NCBI GenBank assembly: GCA_934635385.1
Contig: CAKTZI010000006.1
Coordinates: forward strand, 57,596-121,595
Source of the DNA: an uncultured Kiritimatiellota bacterium
GTDB taxonomy: Bacteria; Verrucomicrobiota; Kiritimatiellia; RFP12; UBA1067
Direction: 5' to 3'
DNA: 64,000 nucleotides
The translations under genes were made by a program, and so were the position numbers. Positions 1 to 8,259 of this stretch are shown one piece after another. Under the pieces are notes generated by a model. It was not told where the DNA came from. It saw nothing but the letters and a program-made list of their open reading frames with translations, and searched no databases. Position 1 is the stretch's first letter. Each line of letters begins with the position of its first letter.

Positions 1-1693
1 AGCCCTGACGATCCTCCTGACGGTGCTCGGGGGCCTTGGGATCTTCCTCCTCGGCATGAAGCACCTCTCCGAGGGTCTTCAGGCCGCCGCCGGCGGGGGG
101 CTGCGCAAGTTCATGGCCCGGGCGACGAGCCACCGCCTCGTCGGCGTCGGCTCGGGCGTCGTCTCGACGATCCTCGTGCAGTCCTCGTCGATCATCACGG
201 TCATGCTCGTCGGCTTCGTCTCGACGGCGATCATGACGCTCCCGCAGGCGTTCGCCGTCCTCATCGGCGCGAACATCGGCACGACGGCGACGATCTGGAT
301 CATCGCCTACGCGCCCGATCCGCAGATGCTCGGCTTCTGCGGCCTCGCGGCGGGCGGCATCATGTACTTCTTCTTCCGGGGCGAGCGCGTCCACCACCTC
401 GGCCTCACGATCATCGGCCTCGGCCTCGTCTTCCTCGGCCTCTACTTCATGTCGAAGGGCGTTCAGCCCATCCGCCAGAACCCCGACTTCGCGCACGTCT
501 TCACGGAGATGAGCGCGCACACGATGGCGGACGTCTTCCTCGTCGCGGCGGCGGCGACGCTCCTGACGGCGGTGATCCAGAGCTCGGCGGCGACCATCGC
601 CATCGCGATGGCCCTCGCGACACAGGGGCTCATCACCTACGAGGTCGCGATCGCCGTCCTCTTCGGCGCGAACGTCGGCACGACGGCGACGGGTTGGATC
701 GCCGCGATCGGCGGCACGGCGGACGCGAAGCGGACGGCTCTCGCGCACACGCTCTCGAACGTGATCGGCTCGTTCGTCTTCATCTGGTTCTTCCCGCTCT
801 TCGTGAAGCTCGGCCAGGCGCTCTTCCCGAACTGGGGCGTCGCCGAGACGATGACGGTCTCGGGGCAGGGCGTGCCGGCATACGTCCACATGATGGCGCC
901 GATCGCCGTGACGGACACGGTGTTCGCCATTTGCCGCGGGGCGCTCTTCTTCCCGTTCGTGAAGCCGTTCTGCCGCCTCATCGAATGGCTCGTCAAGCAG
1001 CCGGAGAACGAGAAGCCGCACCTTTCGGCGCTCAAGATCGGCGCGAAGATCTCGCCCGTGATCGCGTGCGACCAGGCGCTGAGCGAGATCGACTTCATGA
1101 AGCAGTCGAACCTGGAGCTGCTGGACTGCGCGCGCAAGGTGCTGTCCGGCGCGACGGAAGGCGACGAGGGGCCGGAGAAGCACATCGTCCACCGCGAGGA
1201 CATCCTCGACAACGTGCAGCGCGAGGTGACGGAGTTCCTCGGCTCGATCATGTCCAAGCGGCTGTCGTGGGACGTTGCGGAGCGCGCGCGGCGGCTCCTG
1301 CGCCTGACGGACGAGCTGGAGTCCGTCTCGGACGAGTGTGCGCAGGTCTTGAAGGTCGTCAAGCGGCTTCGCAAGCAGGGGCAGCGGATTTCCGACGTGT
1401 CGATGACGCTTCTCCTCGACGTCCACGACAAGGTCGCGGCGTTCGCGCTGGATGTCACGCCGCTCATCACGTCGCCGCGCGTGCCGTTCGACCTGGAGGC
1501 CCTGCAGAGGCGGTGTTCGGCGCTGCACGACTTCATCCGCGAAAGCCGCCGCGTCCAGCTTGGGCGCATCGGGCCGGAGGATCCCGGCTCGTCGACCCGC
1601 GTCCTCGGCGAGCTCGACATCATCAACGCCTACGAGCGCATCCGCGCCTACTACCTCAACTGCGCGGAAACCCTGGCCGGAGGGAAGAGGTAA
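1..1693 (+). CDS. Na+/Pi cotransporter family protein (5' partial)
   Basis: The frame is open from base 2, so the gene enters from the left and its N-terminus is missing. The hydrophobic first half carries the duplicated signature of the NptA/YjbB sodium-phosphate family: two QSS motifs (LVQSSSIITV near 174-203 and VIQSSAATIA near 574-603) and two GAN(I/V)GTTAT motifs (near 268-294 and 667-693). The last ~200 residues are charged and helical, as in the PhoU-like cytoplasmic domain usually fused to these transporters. Expected role: sodium-coupled phosphate movement across the inner membrane, with the PhoU-like part probably regulatory. It stops 22 nt before the restriction-enzyme start, marking the left edge of an AT-richer insertion. 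Family assignment is firm; transport direction is not shown by sequence. Confidence 0.9.
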   Translation, partial: ALTILLTVLGGLGIFLLGMKHLSEGLQAAAGGGLRKFMARATSHRLVGVGSGVVSTILVQSSSIITVMLVGFVSTAIMTLPQAFAVLIGANIGTTATIWIIAYAPDPQMLGFCGLAAGGIMYFFFRGERVHHLGLTIIGLGLVFLGLYFMSKGVQPIRQNPDFAHVFTEMSAHTMADVFLVAAAATLLTAVIQSSAATIAIAMALATQGLITYEVAIAVLFGANVGTTATGWIAAIGGTADAKRTALAHTLSNVIGSFVFIWFFPLFVKLGQALFPNWGVAETMTVSGQGVPAYVHMMAPIAVTDTVFAICRGALFFPFVKPFCRLIEWLVKQPENEKPHLSALKIGAKISPVIACDQALSEIDFMKQSNLELLDCARKVLSGATEGDEGPEKHIVHREDILDNVQREVTEFLGSIMSKRLSWDVAERARRLLRLTDELESVSDECAQVLKVVKRLRKQGQRISDVSMTLLLDVHDKVAAFALDVTPLITSPRVPFDLEALQRRCSALHDFIRESRRVQLGRIGPEDPGSSTRVLGELDIINAYERIRAYYLNCAETLAGGKR

Positions 1694-1715
1694 GATTTCA
1701 GAAAGGGAAGTGCAA

Positions 1716-2810
1716 ATGGCAATGAGAAATCAATTTGCTGGAGAATGCCCCGATGCGGCACTTTATGGAATTGAGCACTCTAACCGCAATTTCAAAGACC
1801 CGTTCTACTGGGGCAAAAACCAGTTCAACTCCTCATTTCCGATTGCCCTATGCTGCTACATGAGGGATAAGGGGTTGAATGCCCTTGGCATTTCAATGCG
1901 CCCCGATCTCACGACAGCGGTTGGGGATATGTCATTTAATGACGTGTTCGGAACAAAATTGTCGAACGACAAGATCTATTTTCGTTTTGAGTCGCCGTTT
2001 GAGCGGTTTAAGCCCCTGGTCGAGGATTCTCTTGAAAAGATTGATGTCGTTGTTGTCGATGCCGTGACCCACGAGGAGATTCGTCCGCTTGAGATCAAGT
2101 TGACGACTCTTCCAGATGACGGCACGTCGAGTTTCACGGAGGAGAAATACGGATCGGAGATTGTCGTTCGTTCTCCCACCATGCGCTATGTAGCGTTGAG
2201 CATGCTTGCGTCGAACAGCGATAGCCTTGCCCGCATCAAGGCGATATTTGGTTCTTCCTGCAAATGTGTGGACAATTGGGAGAACATCGCTGAAATGAAG
2301 TCGCGGCAAGAGCGTGTTTTTGCTGCGTTGCGTAAGTTCCTGTCTGAATTCTGCCATACGCAAAAGCCATTGCTCGTTCAGCCGATCTGGAAGACGGTCG
2401 GAAAGGCACCGCGACTGGCAGAACATTGTCTTGATGTCTTTGTGTGGACGGACTTTGCATTGACGCGACTCGTTCTTGATGCAATGGAAGACGACAAGCC
2501 CGGCAAGATTACTCGCCCTCAACGGGCGGCTCTTCGGCTTGCGCGTTTCCTTTACGAGGCGTCGCGGGGTGATGGCGTTTTCCAAAAGCCGATTTATGAC
2601 GGCATGACGTATGATACGCTCAATGACAAGGAGTTTGCCGTGTCGGGTCGACAGACCAATCTGCACATGGCATGCTCGCGTCTTCTGAAGCCAGCCGTAA
2701 CCAAGGCGGAGATAAAGAAAATTGTGCTGGGCGGCGGACAGAAGTATCTAAGTCCCGAACGCCGCTTTGATTCGATACTCTTCTTCTCAAAGGACATCTT
2801 TGATGAATAA
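1716..2810 (+). CDS. Type II restriction endonuclease, HindVP family
   Basis: 364 residues from ATG 1716, preceded by a GGGAAG ribosome-binding site about 5 nt upstream. An in-frame upstream extension lies inside the transporter gene and is ignored. The N-terminal block containing WGKNQFNSSFP followed by CYM is the hallmark of the HindVP/HgiDI restriction-enzyme family (Pfam RE_HindVP). A later EIKLTTLPD segment has the E-x-K arrangement of a PD-(D/E)XK nuclease core. The partner methyltransferase follows with an 8-nt overlap, completing a type II restriction-modification pair. Known members cut GRCGYC; the same specificity here is inference. Base composition is clearly AT-richer than the flanking genes, which suggests transfer. 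Confidence 0.88.
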   Translation: MAMRNQFAGECPDAALYGIEHSNRNFKDPFYWGKNQFNSSFPIALCCYMRDKGLNALGISMRPDLTTAVGDMSFNDVFGTKLSNDKIYFRFESPFERFKPLVEDSLEKIDVVVVDAVTHEEIRPLEIKLTTLPDDGTSSFTEEKYGSEIVVRSPTMRYVALSMLASNSDSLARIKAIFGSSCKCVDNWENIAEMKSRQERVFAALRKFLSEFCHTQKPLLVQPIWKTVGKAPRLAEHCLDVFVWTDFALTRLVLDAMEDDKPGKITRPQRAALRLARFLYEASRGDGVFQKPIYDGMTYDTLNDKEFAVSGRQTNLHMACSRLLKPAVTKAEIKKIVLGGGQKYLSPERRFDSILFFSKDIFDE

Positions 2811-3858
2811 ATTCCGCACGGTCGATTTGTTCTGTGGTGGAGGCGGGTTGTCAAAAGGGTTGCAAGATGCCGGCTTTGATATTGTTGCGGCATTTGACTT
2901 TTGGCCGCCTGCTATCGACTTCTACAATCAGAACATCAAAGGGCATGCCGCCTATCAGCAAGACCTTTCAGATGTGAAGGAGTCTGTGGATCGGATCCGG
3001 AAATGGAAGCCTGCTGTCATTGTCGGGGGCCCGCCGTGTCAGGATTTCTCGTCTGCAGGGAAGCGCGACGAGAACGGCGGAAGGGCAGAACTCACGACAG
3101 CCTATGCGAAGATTGTCACTTCTGTTCGCCCACAAGTCTTCGTTATGGAGAATGTCGATCGTGCACTTAAGTCCGTGACCTATCGAGAGGCCATCAAGAC
3201 ATTCTCCGATGAGGGATATCACATGACGATTGCCGTTCTTGATGCTTCGCTCTGCGGCGTTCCGCAGAAGCGAAAGCGTGTGGTCGTCGTCGGAAGTTTG
3301 AAAAAACCGACAGCTTCGCTTGTTGAAATCTACAAGTCAATGCAGTCCAGCGAACCAATGACCATTCGCGATTATCTTGGGGATTCTCTTGGGATTGACT
3401 TTTATTACAGGCATCCGCGGAGTTATGCGCGAAGAGGTGTTTTTAGTGTAGACGAGCCAAGTCCAACCGTTCGCGGCGTAAATCGCCCAATCCCAGGTGG
3501 GTATGAAGGGCATCCAGGCGATGCAGCTCCCATTACGACCCCGAATCTGCGCCCGCTGACGACGAAAGAGAGAAGCCTTATCCAGACATTTCCGAACGAA
3601 TGGAATCTTGTTGGCGCAAAGTCGGATGTCGAGCAGATTGTCGGGAATGCCGTGCCTGTTAAACTAGGCGAGTTTGTCGGAAGGGCGATCAAAGAACTTG
3701 ATCGCAGGGATCGAATCGTCGATATGCCGGGGAAGGGTGTTGCCTATCAAGTGCCTGACGAGGTGTCTCGCCCTGTGCAAGAACTGATGGTGTTTGAGCA
3801 GTCTGTGAAATACGAGACTCGTCGAATGAGACGTTTTGTGCTGGCAGATGGGAAATAA
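2803..3858 (+). CDS. DNA (cytosine-5)-methyltransferase
   Basis: 351 residues from ATG 2803, overlapping the end of the endonuclease gene, so translation is probably coupled. All main C5-methyltransferase motifs are visible in order: motif I DLFCGGGG (residues 8-15), motif IV GGPPCQDFS with the catalytic Cys (residue 79), motif VI MENVD (near 117), motif VIII QKRKRVVVVG, motif IX (LTTKERSLIQTFP) and motif X GNAVP. It should protect host DNA from the neighbouring HindVP-type enzyme by making 5-methylcytosine. The target-recognition stretch between motifs VIII and IX is short, as in many mono-specific type II enzymes. The gene shares the AT-richer composition of the cassette. Confidence 0.93.
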   Translation: MNKFRTVDLFCGGGGLSKGLQDAGFDIVAAFDFWPPAIDFYNQNIKGHAAYQQDLSDVKESVDRIRKWKPAVIVGGPPCQDFSSAGKRDENGGRAELTTAYAKIVTSVRPQVFVMENVDRALKSVTYREAIKTFSDEGYHMTIAVLDASLCGVPQKRKRVVVVGSLKKPTASLVEIYKSMQSSEPMTIRDYLGDSLGIDFYYRHPRSYARRGVFSVDEPSPTVRGVNRPIPGGYEGHPGDAAPITTPNLRPLTTKERSLIQTFPNEWNLVGAKSDVEQIVGNAVPVKLGEFVGRAIKELDRRDRIVDMPGKGVAYQVPDEVSRPVQELMVFEQSVKYETRRMRRFVLADGK

Positions 3859-4603
3859 CGACTTTCGGGGCAAGAGCGACGAACTGAAGCCGCGCGAACA
3901 AATGATGCGGGCGGCTTCACCTTCTGATGTCCCGGATGATTCGTTGTTGGCGATACTTTTGAAGACGGGTGTTTGCGGTTGTGATGTTGTTGAGCTGTCT
4001 CGAAGGATGATTTCCGCATTTGGTTCACTCAAGCATCTCGTCAATTCGGATTGGCGGCAGCTGCAAGAGAGAATCGCCGCCTATAATGAACAAAACCCAT
4101 CGCGACGAATCCTTGGTGTCGGACTGGTGAAGTGTCTTGAATTGGCGGCGGCATTTGAACTTGGCAAGCGCGGGGCGCGGCTGACATATCAGGACTTGAC
4201 GAAAATGCAGGTCAAGACGCCTGCTGATGCGTATGCCGTGTTCTCGGAATCTGTCCCGGTGTCGGAGGGAGTTGAGTCGGTTTTTGTCTTGCCGCTCGAT
4301 TCGAGGAATCGCCCGATTTGCACACCCGTGCGTGTCACAACTGGAACGATCGGCACTGCGATGATAGATCCTGTTGCGATATTCCGTGAGGCCGTGCGTT
4401 GGAATGCTCGGTCGATTGTCATTGCCCATACGCATCCGTCAGGTGATCCTCAACCAAGCAAAGAAGATGTGAAAGCGACCTTACGGCTGAAAGACGCGGC
4501 AAAGGTTGTCGGAGTCAACTTCCTAGACCACCTTGTAATCGGGGCACCCGATTCGGCAGACGGCAGGGGGTTCTTTTCAATTGAGGAGTATGCTGCGTTG
4601 TGA
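3848..4603 (+). CDS. radC: RadC family JAB-domain protein
   Basis: 251 residues from ATG 3848, overlapping the methyltransferase stop by 11 nt. It begins with the usual RadC N-terminal helical region (DELKPREQMMRA, then DDSLLAILLKTG). It ends in a JAB/MPN metalloprotease-like domain with the metal motif HTHPSGDP and a downstream D at SKED. Housekeeping RadC has been linked to DNA repair, but biochemical function is unproven. Copies embedded in restriction-modification and phage-defence islands, as here, are common. Three overlapping genes of similar composition suggest one transferred defence operon. Confidence 0.88.
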   Translation: MGNNDFRGKSDELKPREQMMRAASPSDVPDDSLLAILLKTGVCGCDVVELSRRMISAFGSLKHLVNSDWRQLQERIAAYNEQNPSRRILGVGLVKCLELAAAFELGKRGARLTYQDLTKMQVKTPADAYAVFSESVPVSEGVESVFVLPLDSRNRPICTPVRVTTGTIGTAMIDPVAIFREAVRWNARSIVIAHTHPSGDPQPSKEDVKATLRLKDAAKVVGVNFLDHLVIGAPDSADGRGFFSIEEYAAL

Positions 4604-4612
4604 GTTGAAACG

Positions 4613-6028
4613 ATGTGCTGTTCCGCTAACATCCTCTCCCTCCTGCCGATCGCCTGCCTGGTGGTGGCGTTGGCCGTCTTCAAGGTCAAGGCGCATCTGG
4701 CCACGCTTGGCGCGGCCGGGCTGGCGCTCGTGCTGTCCGCCCTCTTCTTCCGCGACAGCCTGCCGCTCGCGCAGGTCGTGCCGGTCGCGGCGGACGGCGT
4801 CGCGTTCGCGCTCTACCCGATCTGCCTCGTCGTCCTCGCCGCGCTGTTCGTCTATTCGCTCACGGTCGAGTCCGGCGCGATGCGGACGATCCGCGAGGGC
4901 CTCTCCCGCGTCTCGCCTGATCCGCGCGTCCTCGCGCTTCTCATCGTCTGGGGATTCGGGAACTTCATGGAGGGCATGGCCGGCTTCGGCACGGCCGTCG
5001 CGATTCCCGCCGCGATGCTCGTCGGCCTCGGCTTCGATCCGCTGAAGGCCGTCCTCATGTGCCTCGTCGCCAACACGACGCCGACCGCCTACGGCTCCGT
5101 CGGCGTGCCGATCGCGGTGCTCGCGAAGGTGAGCGGCTGCGGCGCGGACGCGCTGGCGGGCACGGTCGCCGCGCTTCAGCTCGCCGTCACGGCGCTTGGC
5201 CCGTTCCTCGTCCTGCTCGTGTACGGCGGTCGCGCCGCCCTGCGGGGCCTGGTCGGCCTCGCGCTGGTCGCGGACGCGGCGTTTCTCGTCCCGTGGTTCC
5301 TGTCCGCGCGTTTCCTGGGGCCGGAGCTGCCGGACATTCTGGGCGGACTTTCCGTCCTGCTCGGTGTCTCGCTGGTCGCGACGAAGGGGCGCGTCGGCGG
5401 CGACCTGCGCGCGGCGGCGCGGGCGTGGGCGCCGTTCGGGTTCGTCGTGGCGCTGCTGACGGGCGCGGCGTGCCTGCCGCCGGACTTGAAGCGGTACGCC
5501 TCGCCGGGCGCGCTCGTGCTGCTCGCCGGATTCCTTGGCGGGGCTGTGCAGGGTTTGCCCTTCGTGCGGATGTGCCGGGTGCTGGGGCGGACGCTCCGGT
5601 CCTACTGGACGGCGTTCGCGACGATCTGCTTCGTGCTGGTTCTCGCGCGCGTGATGACGGCGGCGGGGATGATCGCGACGCTGGCGGACGCGCTGGTGGC
5701 GGCGACGGGCGCGGCGTATCCGTTCTTCGCGCCGCTCGTCGGGGCGCTCGGCGGCTTCGTGACGGGTTCGGGCACGAGCGCGAACGTCCTCTTCGGCTCG
5801 CTGCAGGCCGGCGCGGCGGCGAAGCTCGGTGTCTCGGCGGATCTCCTCGCGGCGGCGAACATGATGGGCGCGGGCATCGGCAAGATGATCTGTCCGCAGT
5901 CCATCGCCATCGGCACGGCCGCCGCGCTTGTCGCGGGCCGGGCGGGCGAAGTCTTTCGGACGGCCTTCGCGTGGTTCGTCGCCGTCATTCTCGTGGCGTG
6001 CGCCGTTTGCGGCCTCGCTGTGCGATGA
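4613..6028 (+). CDS. L-lactate permease family transporter
   Basis: 471 residues, almost entirely hydrophobic with roughly 12 membrane segments. The early region FGNFMEGMAGFGTAVAIPAAML and the later SGTSANVLFGSLQ / MMGAGIGKMICPQSIAI segments are diagnostic of the LctP/LldP lactate permease family (the first stretch is given here in part). Members are proton-coupled importers of lactate or glycolate in the inner membrane. It is somewhat shorter than the ~550 residues of E. coli LldP. GC content jumps back to the genome norm here, so this gene marks the right edge of the defence insertion. No lactate dehydrogenase gene lies nearby, so the substrate is inferred from family only. Confidence 0.85.
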   Translation: MCCSANILSLLPIACLVVALAVFKVKAHLATLGAAGLALVLSALFFRDSLPLAQVVPVAADGVAFALYPICLVVLAALFVYSLTVESGAMRTIREGLSRVSPDPRVLALLIVWGFGNFMEGMAGFGTAVAIPAAMLVGLGFDPLKAVLMCLVANTTPTAYGSVGVPIAVLAKVSGCGADALAGTVAALQLAVTALGPFLVLLVYGGRAALRGLVGLALVADAAFLVPWFLSARFLGPELPDILGGLSVLLGVSLVATKGRVGGDLRAAARAWAPFGFVVALLTGAACLPPDLKRYASPGALVLLAGFLGGAVQGLPFVRMCRVLGRTLRSYWTAFATICFVLVLARVMTAAGMIATLADALVAATGAAYPFFAPLVGALGGFVTGSGTSANVLFGSLQAGAAAKLGVSADLLAAANMMGAGIGKMICPQSIAIGTAAALVAGRAGEVFRTAFAWFVAVILVACAVCGLAVR

Positions 6029-6049
6029 ACGTCTTGTGGAGAGTACGCC

Positions 6050-6949
6050 ATGACGGTTGAGGCGAGGTTGTTGAGGGGCGGCGCGTTTGGTGCGCTGTGT
6101 GGGGTTCTCGCGGCTGTCTGCTACGGGGCGAATCCGCTGGGCGCCGTGACGCTCTATCATCTAGGCTACACGACGGGGAGCGTGCTGCTCTACCGCTTCG
6201 GCTTCGCGGCCGCGATTCTCGCGGCCTTCATCGCCGTGCGGCGCGGCGCCTTCTGGCCGAAGCGCGGCGAATGGGCCGTCGTCGCCTCGCTCGGACTCCT
6301 CTTCGCCGTGTCGTCACTGACGTTCTACGAGAGCTTCCGCGTCATGGACGTGGGCATCGCCTGCACGATCCTCTTCGTCTATCCGATCCTGACGGCGCTC
6401 ATCATGGCCGTCTTCTACCGCGAGCGCCTGACGCTGCCGACAGTGGCCGCAATCGCCCTCGCGCTCGCGGGCATCGCCTTCCTTTCGCTCGGCGGCGGCG
6501 AACACCGCGTTGGCGCGTTTGGCGTGACGCTCGTCGTCGTCTCGGCCCTCACCTACGCGGTCTACATCGTGATCGTGAACCGTGCGCGGCTCACGCTCCC
6601 CGTCTCGGCGATGACGTTTTGGGTCTTGGTCTTCTGCGGACTCGGCCTCGCCGCTTGGTCGGCGCTGGCGGACGGACCGTCCGCCTTTCGCTTGCCGAGC
6701 GGCGGCACGGCGTGGCTTGCGTCAGTCTTCCTCGCCATCGTCCCGACGCTGCTCTCGCTCGTCTTCATGACCTACAGCTCGCGTCTGCTGGGCGCGACGC
6801 CCACGGCGATTCTGGGCGCACTCGAACCCCTGACGGCCGTCGCCGTCGGCGTGTTCGCCTTTCACGAGGCGTTTACTTTCCGGTTGGCCGTCGGACTGGC
6901 CCTCGTCCTCTCCGCCGTCATCCTCGTGCTTGTGACAAGATCAAGATGA
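6050..6949 (+). CDS. EamA/DMT-family exporter
   Basis: 299 residues with ten predicted membrane helices arranged as two EamA repeats (about residues 12-140 and 150-297). The C-terminal LLGATPTAILGALEPLTAV motif, with its helix-breaking Pro and Glu, is typical of drug/metabolite transporter superfamily exporters. It begins 21 nt after the permease gene and its stop overlaps the start of the following cysteine-cluster gene (ATGA arrangement), so the three are probably one transcript. Substrate cannot be told from sequence. Confidence 0.88.
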   Translation: MTVEARLLRGGAFGALCGVLAAVCYGANPLGAVTLYHLGYTTGSVLLYRFGFAAAILAAFIAVRRGAFWPKRGEWAVVASLGLLFAVSSLTFYESFRVMDVGIACTILFVYPILTALIMAVFYRERLTLPTVAAIALALAGIAFLSLGGGEHRVGAFGVTLVVVSALTYAVYIVIVNRARLTLPVSAMTFWVLVFCGLGLAAWSALADGPSAFRLPSGGTAWLASVFLAIVPTLLSLVFMTYSSRLLGATPTAILGALEPLTAVAVGVFAFHEAFTFRLAVGLALVLSAVILVLVTRSR

Positions 6950-7272
6950 ACATCAGCTTCCAGTGCCGATGCTGTGGCGCCTGCTGCCGAATCCCAGATG
7001 GCATCTGCCGCGTGAGCGAGGCGGAGATCGCGCGCATCGCGGCCTTTCTCGGACAAAGCGAATCGGACTTCATCGCGCACGAGACCGAAGTCGCGCCTGA
7101 CCGCCGCTCGCTGATGCTGCGGAACACGTCCGCCGGCGCGTGCGTCTGGCTGGATGCGCACAACCGCTGCCGTATCCACCCTGTGAAGCCCGACAAGTGC
7201 CGCACCTTCCCCTTCGCATGGACGAACGCCGACTCCGCCGAGATCTGTCCGGGGCTCAAGGCGCTGTCGTAA
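6946..7272 (+). CDS. YkgJ-family cysteine cluster protein
   Basis: 108 residues from ATG 6946, which overlaps the exporter stop codon. The N-terminal CRCCGACC block and the C-terminal CRIHPVKPDKCRTFPF block are the two halves of the YkgJ (CxxCxxxC) zinc- or iron-binding cluster. A longer in-frame extension upstream is only a shadow of the exporter gene. Function of the family is not established; many members are small cytosolic metal-binding proteins. Translational coupling suggests it is made together with the exporter. Confidence 0.87.
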   Translation: MNISFQCRCCGACCRIPDGICRVSEAEIARIAAFLGQSESDFIAHETEVAPDRRSLMLRNTSAGACVWLDAHNRCRIHPVKPDKCRTFPFAWTNADSAEICPGLKALS

Positions 7273-7303
7273 TGGGCTCGGCAGACTGAAAGTCCCTCTA
7301 TGT

Positions 7304-7318
7304 CAGATATGCTATAAT
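7304..7318 (+). promoter_or_regulatory. Extended -10 promoter for the glycan operon
   Basis: TGCTATAAT (7310-7318) is a perfect extended -10 element in a 52-nt gap between genes. No good -35 box is visible, which is common when the TG extension is present. Transcription would be expected to start about 7 nt after the -10 box, at or next to the ATG of the small gene at 7325, giving a leaderless message. Confidence 0.6.
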
Positions 7319-7324
7319 ACCCAC

Positions 7325-7432
7325 ATGGAATCCATCGGATATCTTCGGCTTGTTGAAGAGTTCTCGCTTTCGGTCTGTGACTTGATGGCGGAGGTCTCGG
7401 CACTGGAGCAGATTGTGGGGAGAAATACATGA
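7325..7432 (+). CDS. Small ORF (35 aa) ahead of the glycan operon
   Basis: ATG 7325 to TGA 7432 gives a 35-residue peptide starting MESIGYLRLVEEFS and ending EQIVGRNT. Its stop overlaps the next start codon as ATGA, and its own ATG lies 7 nt after a strong -10 box. This arrangement looks designed: a leaderless small ORF that would deliver ribosomes to the glycosyltransferase start. The peptide is amphipathic and has no recognisable family. It could be a real small protein, a coupling leader, or a chance ORF. Confidence 0.45.
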   Translation: MESIGYLRLVEEFSLSVCDLMAEVSALEQIVGRNT

Positions 7433-8259
7433 ACAAACTTCCCATCAGCGCAGGCATTCTTTCCTGGCGGGCGCCGCAGACGGTGGCACACACGCTGGCC
7501 CAATATGGCGGCGGGAAGGATGGCTTCCCCTCTCGCCTCGCCGAGTTCAAGATCTTCTTTCAGGAATGCTCGGCGGCGGATCGTCAGGTCGCGGCGCAGT
7601 TCGGCGTCGATTTCGAGGAACGCCGGGACAACATCGGCATTCAGGACGGCATGCGGTGGGTGGTCGAGACGTTGAACAGCGAATTCGTCCTCTATCTCGA
7701 AAACGACTTCAATCTCGCGGTGCCGGTGGAGGCCGCCATGTCGGCGCTCGCGACGGCGCTGGACTGGATTCGAAGCGGGCGCGTCGACATGGTGCGGCTG
7801 AGGTCTCTTTTCAATCCGGGATTGCCGTGCACGGATCCGAAAAAATATTCCTCGGTCTTCCGTCCAAAGGACATTGACCCGCGTTTTCGGTTCCGCGACC
7901 AGCTCGTTGCGGCGAATCCGCTCGTGCGCTGGCTGAGGCCCTTCAAGGCTCGGCGAATCGCTGCGCGCGGGGCCTACGTGGAGCGTGCGCCCGAAAAAAT
8001 GTTTCCGAAGGTCTTCATGCGCGAGCCGGAAGGCCTTGTCACGACGTCCGCCTATCTCAACTGGACGAACAATCCCGTGCTCATCCGTCGCGCGCTCTTT
8101 CTGAGGATCGCTGACTACGCGGACGCGCATCCGTCCCATCGGACCGTCGGCGGCTTCCAGGACTTCGAGAAGCCGCTCAACTGCCGTTGGTGGCGGGCGC
8201 AGAAGTTTCGCATCGGCCTTCCGGACGGCATCTTCACGCACAATCGACTCGACCGATGA
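7429..8259 (+). CDS. Glycosyltransferase (GT-A-like)
   Basis: 276 residues, starting at an ATG that overlaps the preceding small ORF. The first ~100 residues have a GT-A-type pattern: a strand with ISAGILSWRAP, a strand with EFKIFFQECSA, and VLYLENDFNL at 87-96. In the last of these, END (91-93) occupies the position of the metal-binding DxD motif. No signal peptide or membrane segment is seen, so it should act on the cytoplasmic face. It heads four genes joined by 4-nt overlaps or short gaps, consistent with stepwise assembly of a cell-surface glycan. Donor and acceptor are unknown. Confidence 0.7.
   Translation: MNKLPISAGILSWRAPQTVAHTLAQYGGGKDGFPSRLAEFKIFFQECSAADRQVAAQFGVDFEERRDNIGIQDGMRWVVETLNSEFVLYLENDFNLAVPVEAAMSALATALDWIRSGRVDMVRLRSLFNPGLPCTDPKKYSSVFRPKDIDPRFRFRDQLVAANPLVRWLRPFKARRIAARGAYVERAPEKMFPKVFMREPEGLVTTSAYLNWTNNPVLIRRALFLRIADYADAHPSHRTVGGFQDFEKPLNCRWWRAQKFRIGLPDGIFTHNRLDR

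Noticed and set aside
1452..1715. N-terminal extension of the restriction enzyme upstream of ATG 1716
   Set aside because: It overlaps the transporter coding sequence, is Ser/Arg-rich shadow sequence, and a ribosome-binding site supports ATG 1716.
4577..6160. 527-codon open frame on the minus strand opposite the lactate permease
   Set aside because: Arg/Asp/Glu/His-rich low-complexity product typical of an antisense frame in GC-rich coding DNA; the plus strand encodes a clear membrane transporter.
7312..8241. 309-codon minus-strand open frame opposite the first glycosyltransferase
   Set aside because: The plus frame has GT-A features and 4-nt overlaps with its neighbours; the minus frame has neither.
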